The position numbers were made by a program, and so were the translations under genes. Below are positions 16,231 through 24,591 of a stretch of 64,000 nucleotides of DNA, one piece after another. Source of the DNA: Streptomyces solicavernae (GTDB lineage: Bacteria; Actinomycetota; Actinomycetes; Streptomycetales; Streptomycetaceae). Under the pieces are notes generated by a model that did not search any database, was not told the DNA's origin, and saw only the letters and a list, made by a program, of their open reading frames with translations. Every line of letters starts with the position of its first letter. The first letter of the stretch is position 1. Location of the stretch: assembly GCF_029968095.1 (NCBI RefSeq), contig NZ_JASCIR010000023.1:1-64000 (forward strand), read 5' to 3'.

Positions 16231-19020
16231 TTAGAACATGCTCAGCAACGCCTCCACCGAAGGTTCCTCCGTCGGCCCCCCGTCCGGCAACGGCAGTTCG
16301 AACCAGACCGTCTTGCCGCGCGGGGTGCGGCGGGAGCCCCAGCCGGCGCTGAGGAGGCCGACCAGTTGGAGGCCGCGGCCGCCCTCGTCCGTGTCGCGGG
16401 CGCGGCGGCGGCGGGGCTGGACCAGGCCCGCGTCCCAGACCTCGCAGACCAGGCTGCGGTCGAGGAGGAGGCGGAGCCTGATCTCGCCCTCGCCGTACCG
16501 GAGTGCGTTGGTGACCAGCTCGCTGACCAGCAATTCCGTGGTGTCGACGAGAGGTTCGAGGTCCCAGGCGAGCAGCTGGGCGCGGGCGTACTCGCGGGCG
16601 CGGCCGACGGAGCGGGGTTCGCGCGGCAGCGTCCAGTCGCCGACGGACTCGCCGGGCAGGCCCTGCACGCGAGCCATGAGGAGCGCGATGTCGTCCTCGC
16701 CGTGGTGGGTGTCGAGGGCGCCCAGGACGTGGTCGCAGGCGTCTTCGAGGGAGCGGGGCTCGTCGGGACCGCCGTCCGCCGGGGCGGTGATCGCGTCGCG
16801 GAAGGCGCGCAGTCCGTCGTCGAGCGGATGGTCGCGGGACTCCACGAGGCCGTCGGTGTAGAGGGCGAGCAGGGCGCCCTCGGGGAGTTCGACCTCGACC
16901 TCCTCGAAGGGTTCGCCGCCGACGCCGAGCGGCATCCCGGGCGGCACCTCCAGCATCAGCGCCGGCTCGCCGGGTTCGACCAGGACGGGCGGCAGATGGC
17001 CCGCGTTGGCGAACGTGCAGCGCCGGGTGACCGGGTCGTAGACCGCGTACACGCAGGTCGCGAGGTACACCTCGGACGGGTCGACGTCGCGGCCCTGCAG
17101 CGCGCGGCGGGTGGACTGCGGGGACTGCGGCGGGCGCAGCTGGTTCCCGGCGGTGTGGGCGGGGTTGCCGAGGCCGCGGGCGATCTCGTCGAGGGCGGAG
17201 AGGACTTCGGCGGGTTCGAGGTCGAGCAGCGCCAACGTCCGTACGGCCGTACGGAGTTCGCCCATGGCGACGGCGGCGCGCAGGCCGCGGCCCATCACGT
17301 CCCCGACGACGAGCGCGGTGCGGTGTCCCGGCAGCTCGATGACGTCGAACCAGTCGCCGCCGACCTCGGTCTGGGCGTTGCCGGGCAGATAGCGGCAGGC
17401 GATGTCGAGGCCGGACGCCTCGGGGTCGCCGGGCGGGAGCAGGGAGCGCTGCAGGATGAGGGCGCGCTCGTGCTCTCTTCGGTACAGGCGGGCGTTGTCG
17501 ATGCAGACGGCGGCGCGGGCGGCGAGTTCCACGGCGAGGGCGCGGTCGCGTTCGCCGAAGGGTTCGCTGCCCTTGGCCCGGGAGAAGCGGGCGAGTCCTA
17601 CGACGGTGTCGTGGGCGACCATCGGCACGGCGAGCGTGGACTGCACCAGGCCGTTCGCGTCGCCGCCGGAGAGGGTGACGGGGCGGGCGGTGCGCAGGGC
17701 GTCCGCGCAGGGCGAGTTGAAGGGGTAGCGGTGCACGGCGCCGACGGTGACGGGGGCGGCCCCGGCGTCGGCGAGGGGGGCGTCGGACACCGCGCTGGCG
17801 AAGGCGACGCGGCGCAGTTCCGCCGACCCGTCGGCCAGGCTGCTCACCTCCCCGGACTCCTCGCCGTCGAGGAGGCCCTGGTAGAGGTCGACGGAGGCGA
17901 GGTCGCAGAAGACGGGGACGGAGACGTCGAGGAGTTCGCGTGCGGTGGTCTCCAGGTCGAGGGAGTTGCCGATGCGGGCGCCGGCCTCGTTGAGGAGGGC
18001 GAGGTTGCGGCGGGCGTGGGCGGCCTCGCGGGCGGCGGCGTGTCTGCGGGTGACGTCGGTGCCGAGTCCGGCGATTCCGATGGGGCGGCCGGTGCCGCTG
18101 TGCACGCGGTAGAGGTTGATGGACCAGTGCCGGCGGTCGCCGCCGGATCCGGGTGCGGGGCCGACGAGCTGCATGTCCGTCACGGACTCGCCGGTCTCCA
18201 GGACGTGCCGCAGCGCGGCCTGCATCCGCTCGGCCTCCTGCCGGGGCAGGTAGTCGTGGACGGTGCGGCCGCGGTGCTCGTCCGCCGGGCCGCCGAAGAC
18301 GGCCGCGAAGCGGCGGTTGGCGCGCTGCACCTTGAGGTCGGTGCCGAAGAGCAGGAAGCCGAACGGTGATTGGCCGAAAATGGCCTGGGATGCGGCGAGG
18401 TCGGTCTCGATCCTGCGCAGGGCCCGTACGTCGACGACGATGCAGAGGGCGGCCCGGTCGCCGTGCTCGGTCTCGGTGGGCATCACGTAGACCTCGGCGA
18501 TGCCGTCCAGCGCGCGGTCGCCGGGCGTCCGGAAGTCGCTGGGCGTCTGGAAGTCGCCGGGCGTCCGGAAGTCGCCGGGCGTCCGGAAGTCGCTGGGCGT
18601 CTGGAAGTCGCCGGGCGTCCGGAAGTCGCCGGGCGTCCGGAAGGGGACGGCGCCCGTCCACTCACGGCCGTCGAGTATCTCTGCGACCTTGCGGTGGCCG
18701 CGTTCTCGCAGGTCGGTGGGGACGAACGCCTCGATCGGGTCCTTGCCGACGGCTTCGCTCGCGGGGACTCCGAAGAGCTGTTCGGCGCGCAGCGACCACT
18801 GGTCGATGAGCCCGTCGGGGCCGATGGAGAAGGACGCGACCTTGATGTAGTCGTAGATCGAACCGGGCGGGCTCGACTGCCAGGTGATGTCGCCGGGGGT
18901 TCCGGGGGTGCCGGAATTGCCGGGCTTGCCGGGCGTGCCGGGGGTGGCTCCGGCGGCGGCCGGGGGTGTCCCGCCGCTCCGCTGCTCGGGCGTCCGCGCC
19001 CTGGCTGGTATCTCGCTCAA
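16231..19020 (-). CDS. PAS-PAS-GAF-SpoIIE phosphatase with C-terminal HATPase
   Basis: Multidomain cytoplasmic sensor, probably controlling an anti-sigma/anti-anti-sigma switch. The 929-residue protein has a Pro/Gly/Thr-rich N-terminus (GTPGTPG repeats, about 18-44), PAS 1 (about 55-190), PAS 2 (about 200-325), GAF (about 345-505) and a PP2C/SpoIIE phosphatase (about 525-775) with EVGGDWFDV, VVGDVMGRG and TDGLVE metal-binding motifs. It ends with an RsbW-like HATPase (about 795-915) with ELLVSELVTNALRYG and DEGGRGLQLV. PAS 1 is interrupted at residues 127-168 by seven tandem FRTPGD-type hexapeptides. A second HATPase gene lies 171 nt upstream on the same strand. The family is common in streptomycetes; the signal is unknown. 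Confidence 0.87.
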   Translation of the reverse strand: MSEIPARARTPEQRSGGTPPAAAGATPGTPGKPGNSGTPGTPGDITWQSSPPGSIYDYIKVASFSIGPDGLIDQWSLRAEQLFGVPASEAVGKDPIEAFVPTDLRERGHRKVAEILDGREWTGAVPFRTPGDFRTPGDFQTPSDFRTPGDFRTPGDFQTPSDFRTPGDRALDGIAEVYVMPTETEHGDRAALCIVVDVRALRRIETDLAASQAIFGQSPFGFLLFGTDLKVQRANRRFAAVFGGPADEHRGRTVHDYLPRQEAERMQAALRHVLETGESVTDMQLVGPAPGSGGDRRHWSINLYRVHSGTGRPIGIAGLGTDVTRRHAAAREAAHARRNLALLNEAGARIGNSLDLETTARELLDVSVPVFCDLASVDLYQGLLDGEESGEVSSLADGSAELRRVAFASAVSDAPLADAGAAPVTVGAVHRYPFNSPCADALRTARPVTLSGGDANGLVQSTLAVPMVAHDTVVGLARFSRAKGSEPFGERDRALAVELAARAAVCIDNARLYRREHERALILQRSLLPPGDPEASGLDIACRYLPGNAQTEVGGDWFDVIELPGHRTALVVGDVMGRGLRAAVAMGELRTAVRTLALLDLEPAEVLSALDEIARGLGNPAHTAGNQLRPPQSPQSTRRALQGRDVDPSEVYLATCVYAVYDPVTRRCTFANAGHLPPVLVEPGEPALMLEVPPGMPLGVGGEPFEEVEVELPEGALLALYTDGLVESRDHPLDDGLRAFRDAITAPADGGPDEPRSLEDACDHVLGALDTHHGEDDIALLMARVQGLPGESVGDWTLPREPRSVGRAREYARAQLLAWDLEPLVDTTELLVSELVTNALRYGEGEIRLRLLLDRSLVCEVWDAGLVQPRRRRARDTDEGGRGLQLVGLLSAGWGSRRTPRGKTVWFELPLPDGGPTEEPSVEALLSMF
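18517..18642 (-). repeat. seven tandem 18-bp units inside a PAS domain
   Basis: Seven perfect or near-perfect 18-bp copies encode FRTPGD (5 copies) and FQTPSD (2 copies), in frame, within the first PAS domain of the phosphatase. The variants occur as two R/R/Q triplets plus one, suggesting duplication of a three-unit block. Confidence 0.95.
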
Positions 19021-19191
19021 CGCGACCGTCCCCTCCAGCTCACCGCCACCGACCAGGACCGTCGGACGGCTTGCCCGCAGTATCCAGCACTACGGCCGCA
19101 CGCAACACCGCGTTCACATCTCCAGTCCGTCCCGGCATATTCCGGCCGTGTGCCGTCGGGCGGTTCGAGGAGATCGGCTCTCCCTCACCTT

Positions 19192-19623
19192 CTAACCCGG
19201 CAAGGACAGCTCGAACCACACGGTCTTGCCCGTCCTGCCCTGGCGCGTACCCCAGCGCCGCGCGGAACAGGCCACCAACTGCAGCCCGCGTCCGCCCTCG
19301 TCATCGGGTTCGGCGCTGCGCTCCCGGGGCGGGTCGGGCAGCGGGTCGGACACCTCCACCAGGAGCGGCGCCGAGCCGTTCACAGGTCGTACGAGGCGTA
19401 CGCCGATGGGTCCGGTGGCGTGCCGCAGGGAGTTGGTGACGAGCTCGCTGACCAGCAGCACGGTCATGTCGCCGACGTCGTCGAGCCCCCAGGCGTCGAG
19501 CTGTTTGCGCACGCGGGCGCGGGCGTGACGGACGGCTCCGGGGTCGGCGGGAAAGTGCCACTCGGCGCGCTCGGCCCAGTCGGCGCGGTCGCCGTCGGTG
19601 TCGATCACGCCGATCACTTCCAA
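19192..19623 (-). CDS. RsbW-type ATP-binding protein (HATPase_c)
   Basis: Short anti-sigma-factor-like histidine-kinase-fold ATPase. The 143-residue protein contains the N-box VSELVTNSLRHA (about 56-67) and G-box DDEGGRGLQLV, ending with GKTVWFELSLP, as in the C-terminus of the neighbouring phosphatase. The start is uncertain: TTG 19623 is used, and GTG 19617 is possible because no strong ribosome site precedes either. It lies upstream of the phosphatase on the same strand, so the two may act in one partner-switching pathway. Confidence 0.8.
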   Translation of the reverse strand: MEVIGVIDTDGDRADWAERAEWHFPADPGAVRHARARVRKQLDAWGLDDVGDMTVLLVSELVTNSLRHATGPIGVRLVRPVNGSAPLLVEVSDPLPDPPRERSAEPDDEGGRGLQLVACSARRWGTRQGRTGKTVWFELSLPG

Positions 19624-19918
19624 AGACCTGGGGGGAAGGTGGCTGAACCCGTCCGAACCCGTCCGAACCCGTCCGGTTTCGTGGGGTTAATCAGCACATA
19701 CCCGATATCAAGTGGGCCCTACCGCATGCGCGGGCGCACGGTGGCACGAACGGCGTAGGAGTTCCGCGCCCGACCCCCTCGCGCGCCCCCTCTGCACGCG
19801 GCGCGGCGGATCAGCGCGGTGCGGCGGATCAGCGCGGTGCGGGTCCGTGGCGTGCGGGTCGTGCCGTGCGGGTCCAGCGCCCCGCCGGTCAGCGCTGCGC
19901 CGATCAGCGCTGCGCCGG
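19624..19918. other. 295-bp repeat-rich intergenic region
   Basis: It lies between the NUDIX gene (minus) and the HATPase gene (minus). The NUDIX-proximal half (19803-19918) is made of 15- and 18-bp direct repeats. No gene is supported; apparent long reading frames on the plus strand follow the repeats. Confidence 0.5.
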
Positions 19919-19931
19919 TCAGCGCCGCGCC
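19803..19931 (-). repeat. 15-bp and 18-bp tandem repeats including the NUDIX stop codon
   Basis: Three 15-bp copies (19887-19901, 19902-19916, 19917-19931) plus a degenerate fourth (from 19872) follow the end of the NUDIX gene. The copy at 19917-19931 holds the gene's last codons and its TGA (19919-19921). Since 15 is a multiple of 3, the later copies repeat the stop in the same frame. Further out, an 18-bp unit is repeated twice (19803-19838). Confidence 0.9.
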
Positions 19932-20332
19932 GCCTGCCAGCGGGCCGCCTCGGTCACGGCCGGGCGGTCGTGCTCCAGCCAGTCGACGTCCCAGAGCTGG
20001 TCGGGCGCGAGCCAGCGGAGCGCGTCGTGGTCCTCCAGGGGGCGTACGTCGTCGGGGTGTGCGGCGACGAGTTGGGCGGCCCAGACCCGCAGGGCGTACC
20101 CGGGCCGGGCGAGGGGCCATTCGCCGGGGAGCCGCGCCAGGAGTTCGACCTCGACGCCGAGTTCCTCGCGCAGTTCGCGTACGAGGGCCTGCTCGGGGCG
20201 TTCGCCGGGTTCGACCTTGCCGCCGGGGAGTTCCCAGCGGCCGGCGAGGTGGGCGGGGGCGCTGCGCCGGGCGGCGAGCAGGCGCCCTTCCGCGTAGAGG
20301 GCGCCGCCGACGACGAGGGTGCGATCCGTCAT
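19919..20332 (-). CDS. NUDIX hydrolase, MutT-like
   Basis: Nucleoside-diphosphate-X hydrolase, probably house-cleaning of oxidised nucleotides (8-oxo-dGTP type). The 137-residue protein starts at ATG 20332 (MTDRTLVVGGALY); an upstream in-frame start adds six unlikely Arg-rich residues. The complete NUDIX box reads GGKVEPGERPEQALVRELREELG, with the catalytic REXXEE core (RELREELG). The RWELPGGK and DHDALRWLAPDQL segments are typical of MutT. Its stop is within a tandem repeat. Confidence 0.88.
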   Translation of the reverse strand: MTDRTLVVGGALYAEGRLLAARRSAPAHLAGRWELPGGKVEPGERPEQALVRELREELGVEVELLARLPGEWPLARPGYALRVWAAQLVAAHPDDVRPLEDHDALRWLAPDQLWDVDWLEHDRPAVTEAARWQAARR

Positions 20333-20377
20333 GCGCCGGAGCCTACGCACACGTCGGCGCGGCCGACCTCGGTGGCG

Positions 20378-20557
20378 TCACGTCGCCTTCCGTCCGAGCC
20401 GCTCGATCCAGTACAGCCGCTCGTGGCCGCGCACCTCCAGGCTGTCGGCGACTCGCTGGGCCTCCGACCTGGTGGCGTACCGGCCGACGCGGTAGCGGTT
20501 GCCGTTGTCGTCCTGGCGTATGACGTGCCACGGGAGCATCGCGCTGCCGTCGTTCAT
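20378..20557 (-). CDS. small SPOR-like protein
   Basis: 59-residue soluble protein (MNDGSAMLPWHVIRQDDNGN...) of a family widespread in streptomycetes. The RYRVGRYATRSEAQRVADSL segment resembles the end of SPOR domains (glycan binding), but the protein lacks the full fold and any signal peptide. The start at ATG 20557 is fixed by a GGAGG site 5 nt upstream. It lies 45 nt upstream of the NUDIX gene on the same strand. Confidence 0.72.
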   Translation of the reverse strand: MNDGSAMLPWHVIRQDDNGNRYRVGRYATRSEAQRVADSLEVRGHERLYWIERLGRKAT

Positions 20558-20755
20558 CGCACTCCTCCCCCGGCCGCCGGCCGCCGCCGTCTCCCGTCCA
20601 CTGACGCAACCCCATGATGCATATGCCCGAGCGTACGCCCCGACTTCACCCAGCGGATACGGAACAGCACAAAGAGATACACAATCGGCCAGGACCGGAC
20701 CAACGCCGAGGGGGCGCACGGTTGGCGTGCGCCCCCAACGCCCGTACGTGTACGG

Positions 20756-21505
20756 TCACTTCACCGGCAGGCGGTACGCGACGCGGTACCGGTCGGCGTG
20801 CATCACCACGTCGGCCGTCTCGACGGGGCGGCCGGAGGCGAAGTACGTGCGCTCGACGACGAGGACGCCATGGCCGGGGACGCCGCCGAGGGCGAGGAGT
20901 TCCTCGGCGAGGCCGGGGCGGGCGCCGACCTCCTCGGCGACGTTGTCGACGATCACGTCGATCGCGGCCATCCGCTCGACCACGCCGCAGCCGCCGAGCG
21001 GGCCCTCCTCGGGGAGCATGACCGGCGTGCGGCCCGTGATCGCCAGGGGCTCCCAGGAGGTGGAGAGCATCATGGCCTCACCGGCGTCCCGGAAGACGTA
21101 CTTCGTCCGCATGACGCGGTCGCCCGGCTTGATCGCGAGGCGTTCGGCGATCTCCGGCCCCGCCTCGAACTGTTCGCTGCGGGACTCCCAGGTGCCGCGC
21201 ACCCCGGCCTCCGCCTGCTCCTGCCGGAAGGGCGTGGAACCGCTCGACCGGTACGCGGAGCGGGCGACGCGGCGCGGCACCGGGCGCTCGCGCACATAGG
21301 TGCCGGAGCCGGAGCGGCCCTCGACCAGGCCCTCGGCCATCAGGACCTTGCGGGCCTCCAGGGCGACGGTGTCCGAGACCCCGTACTCCTCGCGGATCCG
21401 CGCCTGCGAGGGCAGCCGGGTGTGGGGCGGGAGCGCGCCGTTGACGATCTGCCTGCGAAGATCGTCGGCAACGCGCAGATACGCCGGCTGCTCACCGATT
21501 GTCAC
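20756..21505 (-). CDS. GntR/HutC-family transcription regulator with UTRA domain
   Basis: DNA-binding regulator. The 249-residue protein starts at GTG 21505 (GGGAG 6 nt upstream). It has an N-terminal winged helix (about 8-72, RLPSQARIREEYGVSDTVALEARKVLMAEGLVEGRSGSGTYV) and a UTRA effector domain (about 95-245). The effector is unknown. It has no obvious target gene beside it and is separated from both neighbours by more than 130 nt, so it is probably monocistronic and autoregulated. Confidence 0.87.
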   Translation of the reverse strand: MTIGEQPAYLRVADDLRRQIVNGALPPHTRLPSQARIREEYGVSDTVALEARKVLMAEGLVEGRSGSGTYVRERPVPRRVARSAYRSSGSTPFRQEQAEAGVRGTWESRSEQFEAGPEIAERLAIKPGDRVMRTKYVFRDAGEAMMLSTSWEPLAITGRTPVMLPEEGPLGGCGVVERMAAIDVIVDNVAEEVGARPGLAEELLALGGVPGHGVLVVERTYFASGRPVETADVVMHADRYRVAYRLPVK

Positions 21506-21640
21506 GAGCCACTCCCATCAGGTTGACAGACAGCAACAGCCTGACAACCCTCGGTTGAGAACCGCAACCTTAGGCCACGGAATCACCCGAAGTGATGACT
21601 TGTCTTGACGCGCACGGCCCACCCGCGACTCCCGGCGCGC

Positions 21641-22498
21641 TCACACCTCGGCGCCCGCGCCGGGGTTGCCGTCAAGACCACCCGTAGAACCGGAACCGCC
21701 ACCGGAACCGCCACCGGAACCGCCACCGGCCCCACCACCGGACCGACCGCCGGAACCGCCATCGGCCCCGGACCCGGACCCGGCCCCCGCCCCGTCCCGC
21801 ATCGAGCCGGTCAGTTTGCCACCGTCCTCGGCGCCGACCAGGCAGGTCACGGTGCGGTCGCCGAGGGACCAGCTCTGGGAGGTCGGGTAGTAGAAGTAGT
21901 CGTACACATCGCCGGGGAGGGCCGACGGGTCGTCGAAATAGCCCTCGGCAAGGGTGGCGCAGCGCTCCTCGGCGACCCGGGCCATGCGGCCCACGCCCGG
22001 GTAACTCCCGTCGTCCAGGCGGAAGTTGCCGTACGCCTCGCCGTCGTGCGGCTGCTCGCAGTCGACGAGTTCGACGTCGTACGTCTCGCCCTCCAGCTTG
22101 CCCGTCGGCGAGTCGAAGCAGTCCCCGACCGCGAGGGTGAACGCCGAGCGGTCGTCCCGCGACTCCTCGGCCGCACCCGTGAAGCCCTGCCAGAAGCTCG
22201 ACGCCCAGCCGAGTGAGAGGCCGAGCACGATGAAGGCCGTGCCGACCGAGGAAAGCGTCACACCCGCGACCGCCATACCCTTGCCGCGCTGCCCGTTCCG
22301 CCTGATCTGCGACAGCGCGACGATCCCGAGAACCAGCCCGAGCGGCGGCAGGAAGCACAGAATGCCGAGCACCATCGAGGCGATCGCGAGCCCGTTGGTC
22401 GACGGCGGCCGCGGGGGCTGCGCGTAAGGCGCGTACGGCCCGTGCGGCGCGTACGGGGAAGGCGGCTGCGGGCCGTGAGGCGGCGGAGGAAGGGCCAC
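21641..22498 (-). CDS. DUF4190 / septum-formation-family membrane protein
   Basis: Membrane protein with two helices (about 37-60 and 72-98) of the DUF4190 type. An extracytoplasmic domain follows, resembling the septum-formation family (VGDCFDSPTG... VDCEQPHDGEAYGNF), with four Cys likely forming disulfides. The start at GTG 22498 is chosen for AGGAG 10 nt upstream; the reading frame continues further without a better start. This gives 285 residues. The N-terminus is Pro/Tyr-rich (PYAPHGPYAPYAQPP) and the last 50 residues are a Gly/Ser repeat (GGGSGGGSGG). Function unknown; localisation is well supported. Confidence 0.75.
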   Translation of the reverse strand: MALPPPPHGPQPPSPYAPHGPYAPYAQPPRPPSTNGLAIASMVLGILCFLPPLGLVLGIVALSQIRRNGQRGKGMAVAGVTLSSVGTAFIVLGLSLGWASSFWQGFTGAAEESRDDRSAFTLAVGDCFDSPTGKLEGETYDVELVDCEQPHDGEAYGNFRLDDGSYPGVGRMARVAEERCATLAEGYFDDPSALPGDVYDYFYYPTSQSWSLGDRTVTCLVGAEDGGKLTGSMRDGAGAGSGSGADGGSGGRSGGGAGGGSGGGSGGGSGSTGGLDGNPGAGAEV

Positions 22499-22608
22499 GG
22501 GTACGGTGCTCCTGGTCGGGCGATCATGGGAACGACTGCTCGAATCGTACGTCGGGGGTCTGACACTCGGGGGCGGCAGAGCGCGGGAGAGGTCCGTACC
22601 GACGGCGC

Positions 22609-22650
22609 GTGGCCCCGGACCTCCGCCAACAGGCGGTGATCCGGGGCCAC
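22609..22650 (-). terminator. nested hairpin downstream of the subtilase gene
   Basis: Outer 11-bp perfect stem (22609-22619 with 22640-22650) encloses a second 5-bp stem CCGCC/GGCGG. It lies 109 nt beyond the protease stop, after an 8-bp repeat array, and before the DUF4190 gene. Confidence 0.55.
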
Positions 22651-22670
22651 TTCGAGCAGGCACACCCTGC

Positions 22671-22761
22671 TGCGTTGCTGCGTTGCTGTGTTGCTGTGTT
22701 GCCGCGTTGGGGCGTTACCGCGTTACTGCAGTTACTGCGTTACTGCGTTACTGCGTTGCTA
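22671..22761 (-). repeat. 8-bp tandem repeat starting at the subtilase stop codon
   Basis: About eleven copies of an octamer close to GCGTTACT/GCGTTGCT on the plus strand, which reads AGTAACGC on the gene strand. The array begins at the protease TAG (22759-22761), and most later copies carry TAA. Confidence 0.85.
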
Positions 22762-24333
22762 GAACTGCAGCGCCCAGGAGTCGATCTTCCCGGTGTCGTA
22801 GTACGCGTTGTCACTGACCCGCAGCTTCCACGTGCCGCCCGCCGTCTCGGACGAGGCGTTCACCGTGTACGTGGTGTTGATGTCGTTCGCGCTGCCGCCT
22901 GTGCCGTAGCCCTTGAGCGTGTACGCGGTGCCGTCCGGCGCGATCAGCTGGACGCGCAGGTCGCCGATGTAGGTGTGGCTGATGTTCACCGACACCTGCA
23001 GGTCGGCCGGGGCCTTGTCCGCGACCCCGCTCACCGGGAGCGGAGCGTCGACCGTCGCGTTGTCCCGGATCGGGTAGTCCGTGGTGTTCTCGAACCGCTC
23101 GCCGCCCGGCGGCGGGGTGTCGCCCGAGCCGACGTTCAGGAGGCGGTTGGGCGAGCCGGAGCCGGGGCTGCCGACGACGCCCGTGCTGGCGGCCGCGACC
23201 AGGCCGTCCCGCACCTGCGCCGGAGTGGCCGAGGCGTGCTCCGCGAGGTAGAGCGCCGCCGCGCCCGCGACGTGCGGCGCCGCCATCGACGTACCGGAGA
23301 TCGTGTTCGTCGCCGTGTCGCTGGTGTTCCAGGTCGACGTGATGGACGAGCCCGGCGCGAAGATGTCGAGGACGCTGCCGTAGTTCGAGTAGTACGCCTT
23401 GCCGTCGGTGCTGGTGGTGGCGCCGACCGTGATGCCCTCGGTGACGCGTGCCGGGGAACGGGTCGAGGCGTCCACGGACTCGTTGCCGGCCGCGAGCGAG
23501 TACGTGACGCCGGAGGCGATGGAGTTGCGGACGGCCGCGTCGAGGGCCGGGTCCGCGCCGCCGCCGAGGCTCATGTTGGCCACGGCCGGCTTGACGGCGT
23601 TCTTCGTGACCCAGTCAATGCCCGCGACGACGCCCGCCGTCGTGCCCGAGCCCTGGTCGTTGAGGACCCGTACGCCGACGATCTTCGCCTTCTTGGCGAC
23701 ACCGTGCGCCGTACCGGCGACCGTGCCTGCCACATGCGTGCCGTGGCCGTTGCCGTCCTGCGCGGTGTTGTCGTTGTCGACCGCGTCGTAGCCGTACGAG
23801 GCACGGCCGCCGAAGTCGCTGTGGCTGATGCGGACACCGGTGTCGATGATGTACGCCGTCACACCCTCGCCGGCCTTGTCCGGGTAGGTGTAACTCTGGT
23901 CCAGGGGAAGGGAGTTCTGGTCGATGCGGTCCAGGCCCCAGGACGGCGGGTTCGGCTGCGTGGCGTCGATGGTGAAGGTCCGGTTCTGGACCACCGAGGC
24001 CACCGCCGGATCGGCGGCGAGCCGCTGCGCCTCGGCCTTGCTCGCCTCGACCTCGTAGCCGTTGAGGGCGGCGGTGTACGTGCGCTCGATCGTCGCGCCG
24101 TGCTCCTTCGCGACGCTCCTGCCCTTCGCCGAACTCGACTTCGCCTCGCTCTTCTTGAGCGTCACGATGTAGCTGTCCGCGATCGCGCCGGGGGCGCCGG
24201 CGTTCTCGATGGTGCCCACTCGGGCGTCGGCCGCTCCCGCCTGGGGAGCGGCGACGACGCCGAGCGCGAGGGCCGCGACGGCAAGGCCGGTGGTGCCTGC
24301 GAATCTTCGCCGTGCGGTTCTCTTCAGTGCCAT
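22759..24333 (-). CDS. secreted subtilisin-family serine protease with P-domain
   Basis: Exported S8 protease of the proteinase K-like group. The 524-residue protein starts at ATG 24333 (AGGAGG 9 nt upstream). It has a signal peptide with twin Arg (RTARRRFAGTTG ... PQAGAA), an I9 propeptide (about 50-125, SYIVTLKKSEAKS), and the peptidase domain (about 130-395) with catalytic Asp in YIIDTGVR, His in GNGHGTHVAG and Ser in SGTSMAAPH. A Pro/Gly linker and a C-terminal proprotein-convertase P-domain (about 415-524, VSVNISHTYIGDLRVQLIAPDG) follow. An 8-bp repeat array begins at its stop. Confidence 0.93.
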   Translation of the reverse strand: MALKRTARRRFAGTTGLAVAALALGVVAAPQAGAADARVGTIENAGAPGAIADSYIVTLKKSEAKSSSAKGRSVAKEHGATIERTYTAALNGYEVEASKAEAQRLAADPAVASVVQNRTFTIDATQPNPPSWGLDRIDQNSLPLDQSYTYPDKAGEGVTAYIIDTGVRISHSDFGGRASYGYDAVDNDNTAQDGNGHGTHVAGTVAGTAHGVAKKAKIVGVRVLNDQGSGTTAGVVAGIDWVTKNAVKPAVANMSLGGGADPALDAAVRNSIASGVTYSLAAGNESVDASTRSPARVTEGITVGATTSTDGKAYYSNYGSVLDIFAPGSSITSTWNTSDTATNTISGTSMAAPHVAGAAALYLAEHASATPAQVRDGLVAAASTGVVGSPGSGSPNRLLNVGSGDTPPPGGERFENTTDYPIRDNATVDAPLPVSGVADKAPADLQVSVNISHTYIGDLRVQLIAPDGTAYTLKGYGTGGSANDINTTYTVNASSETAGGTWKLRVSDNAYYDTGKIDSWALQF

Positions 24334-24591
24334 CTGAGGGATCCTCCTCGTCGATGGTGCGCTGGTGGGGGTGGTGGTACGGAGGTGCACGCGGAAGCAC
24401 GACGACCCCGAACCGAACCGTTCGTTCCGTTCGTGACGGGCCGGTCGCCGTCGAAAGATTGACTGATCCATAGGAATCGCACAAGAGGCCGTACCACACG
24501 TAACAGTGCGGCCTTGCCCCGACCGTGACGACCAGTCACCCGACAAATCCGATACCCGACCTCGTACGGCTTCCCGGCCTAAAGTCGGCTC
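24334..24591. other. 258-bp divergent region
   Basis: Promoter space between the protease gene (minus) and the threonine-synthase-like gene (plus). The stretch 24450-24500 is AT-richer. No ORF or convincing promoter pair was found. Confidence 0.4.

Noticed and set aside
18517..18642. Regular 18-bp units that look like a small CRISPR array
   Set aside because: No spacers, perfectly in frame, and encode FRTPGD inside a PAS protein. The same reasoning excludes the arrays at 11665, 51026 and 62557.
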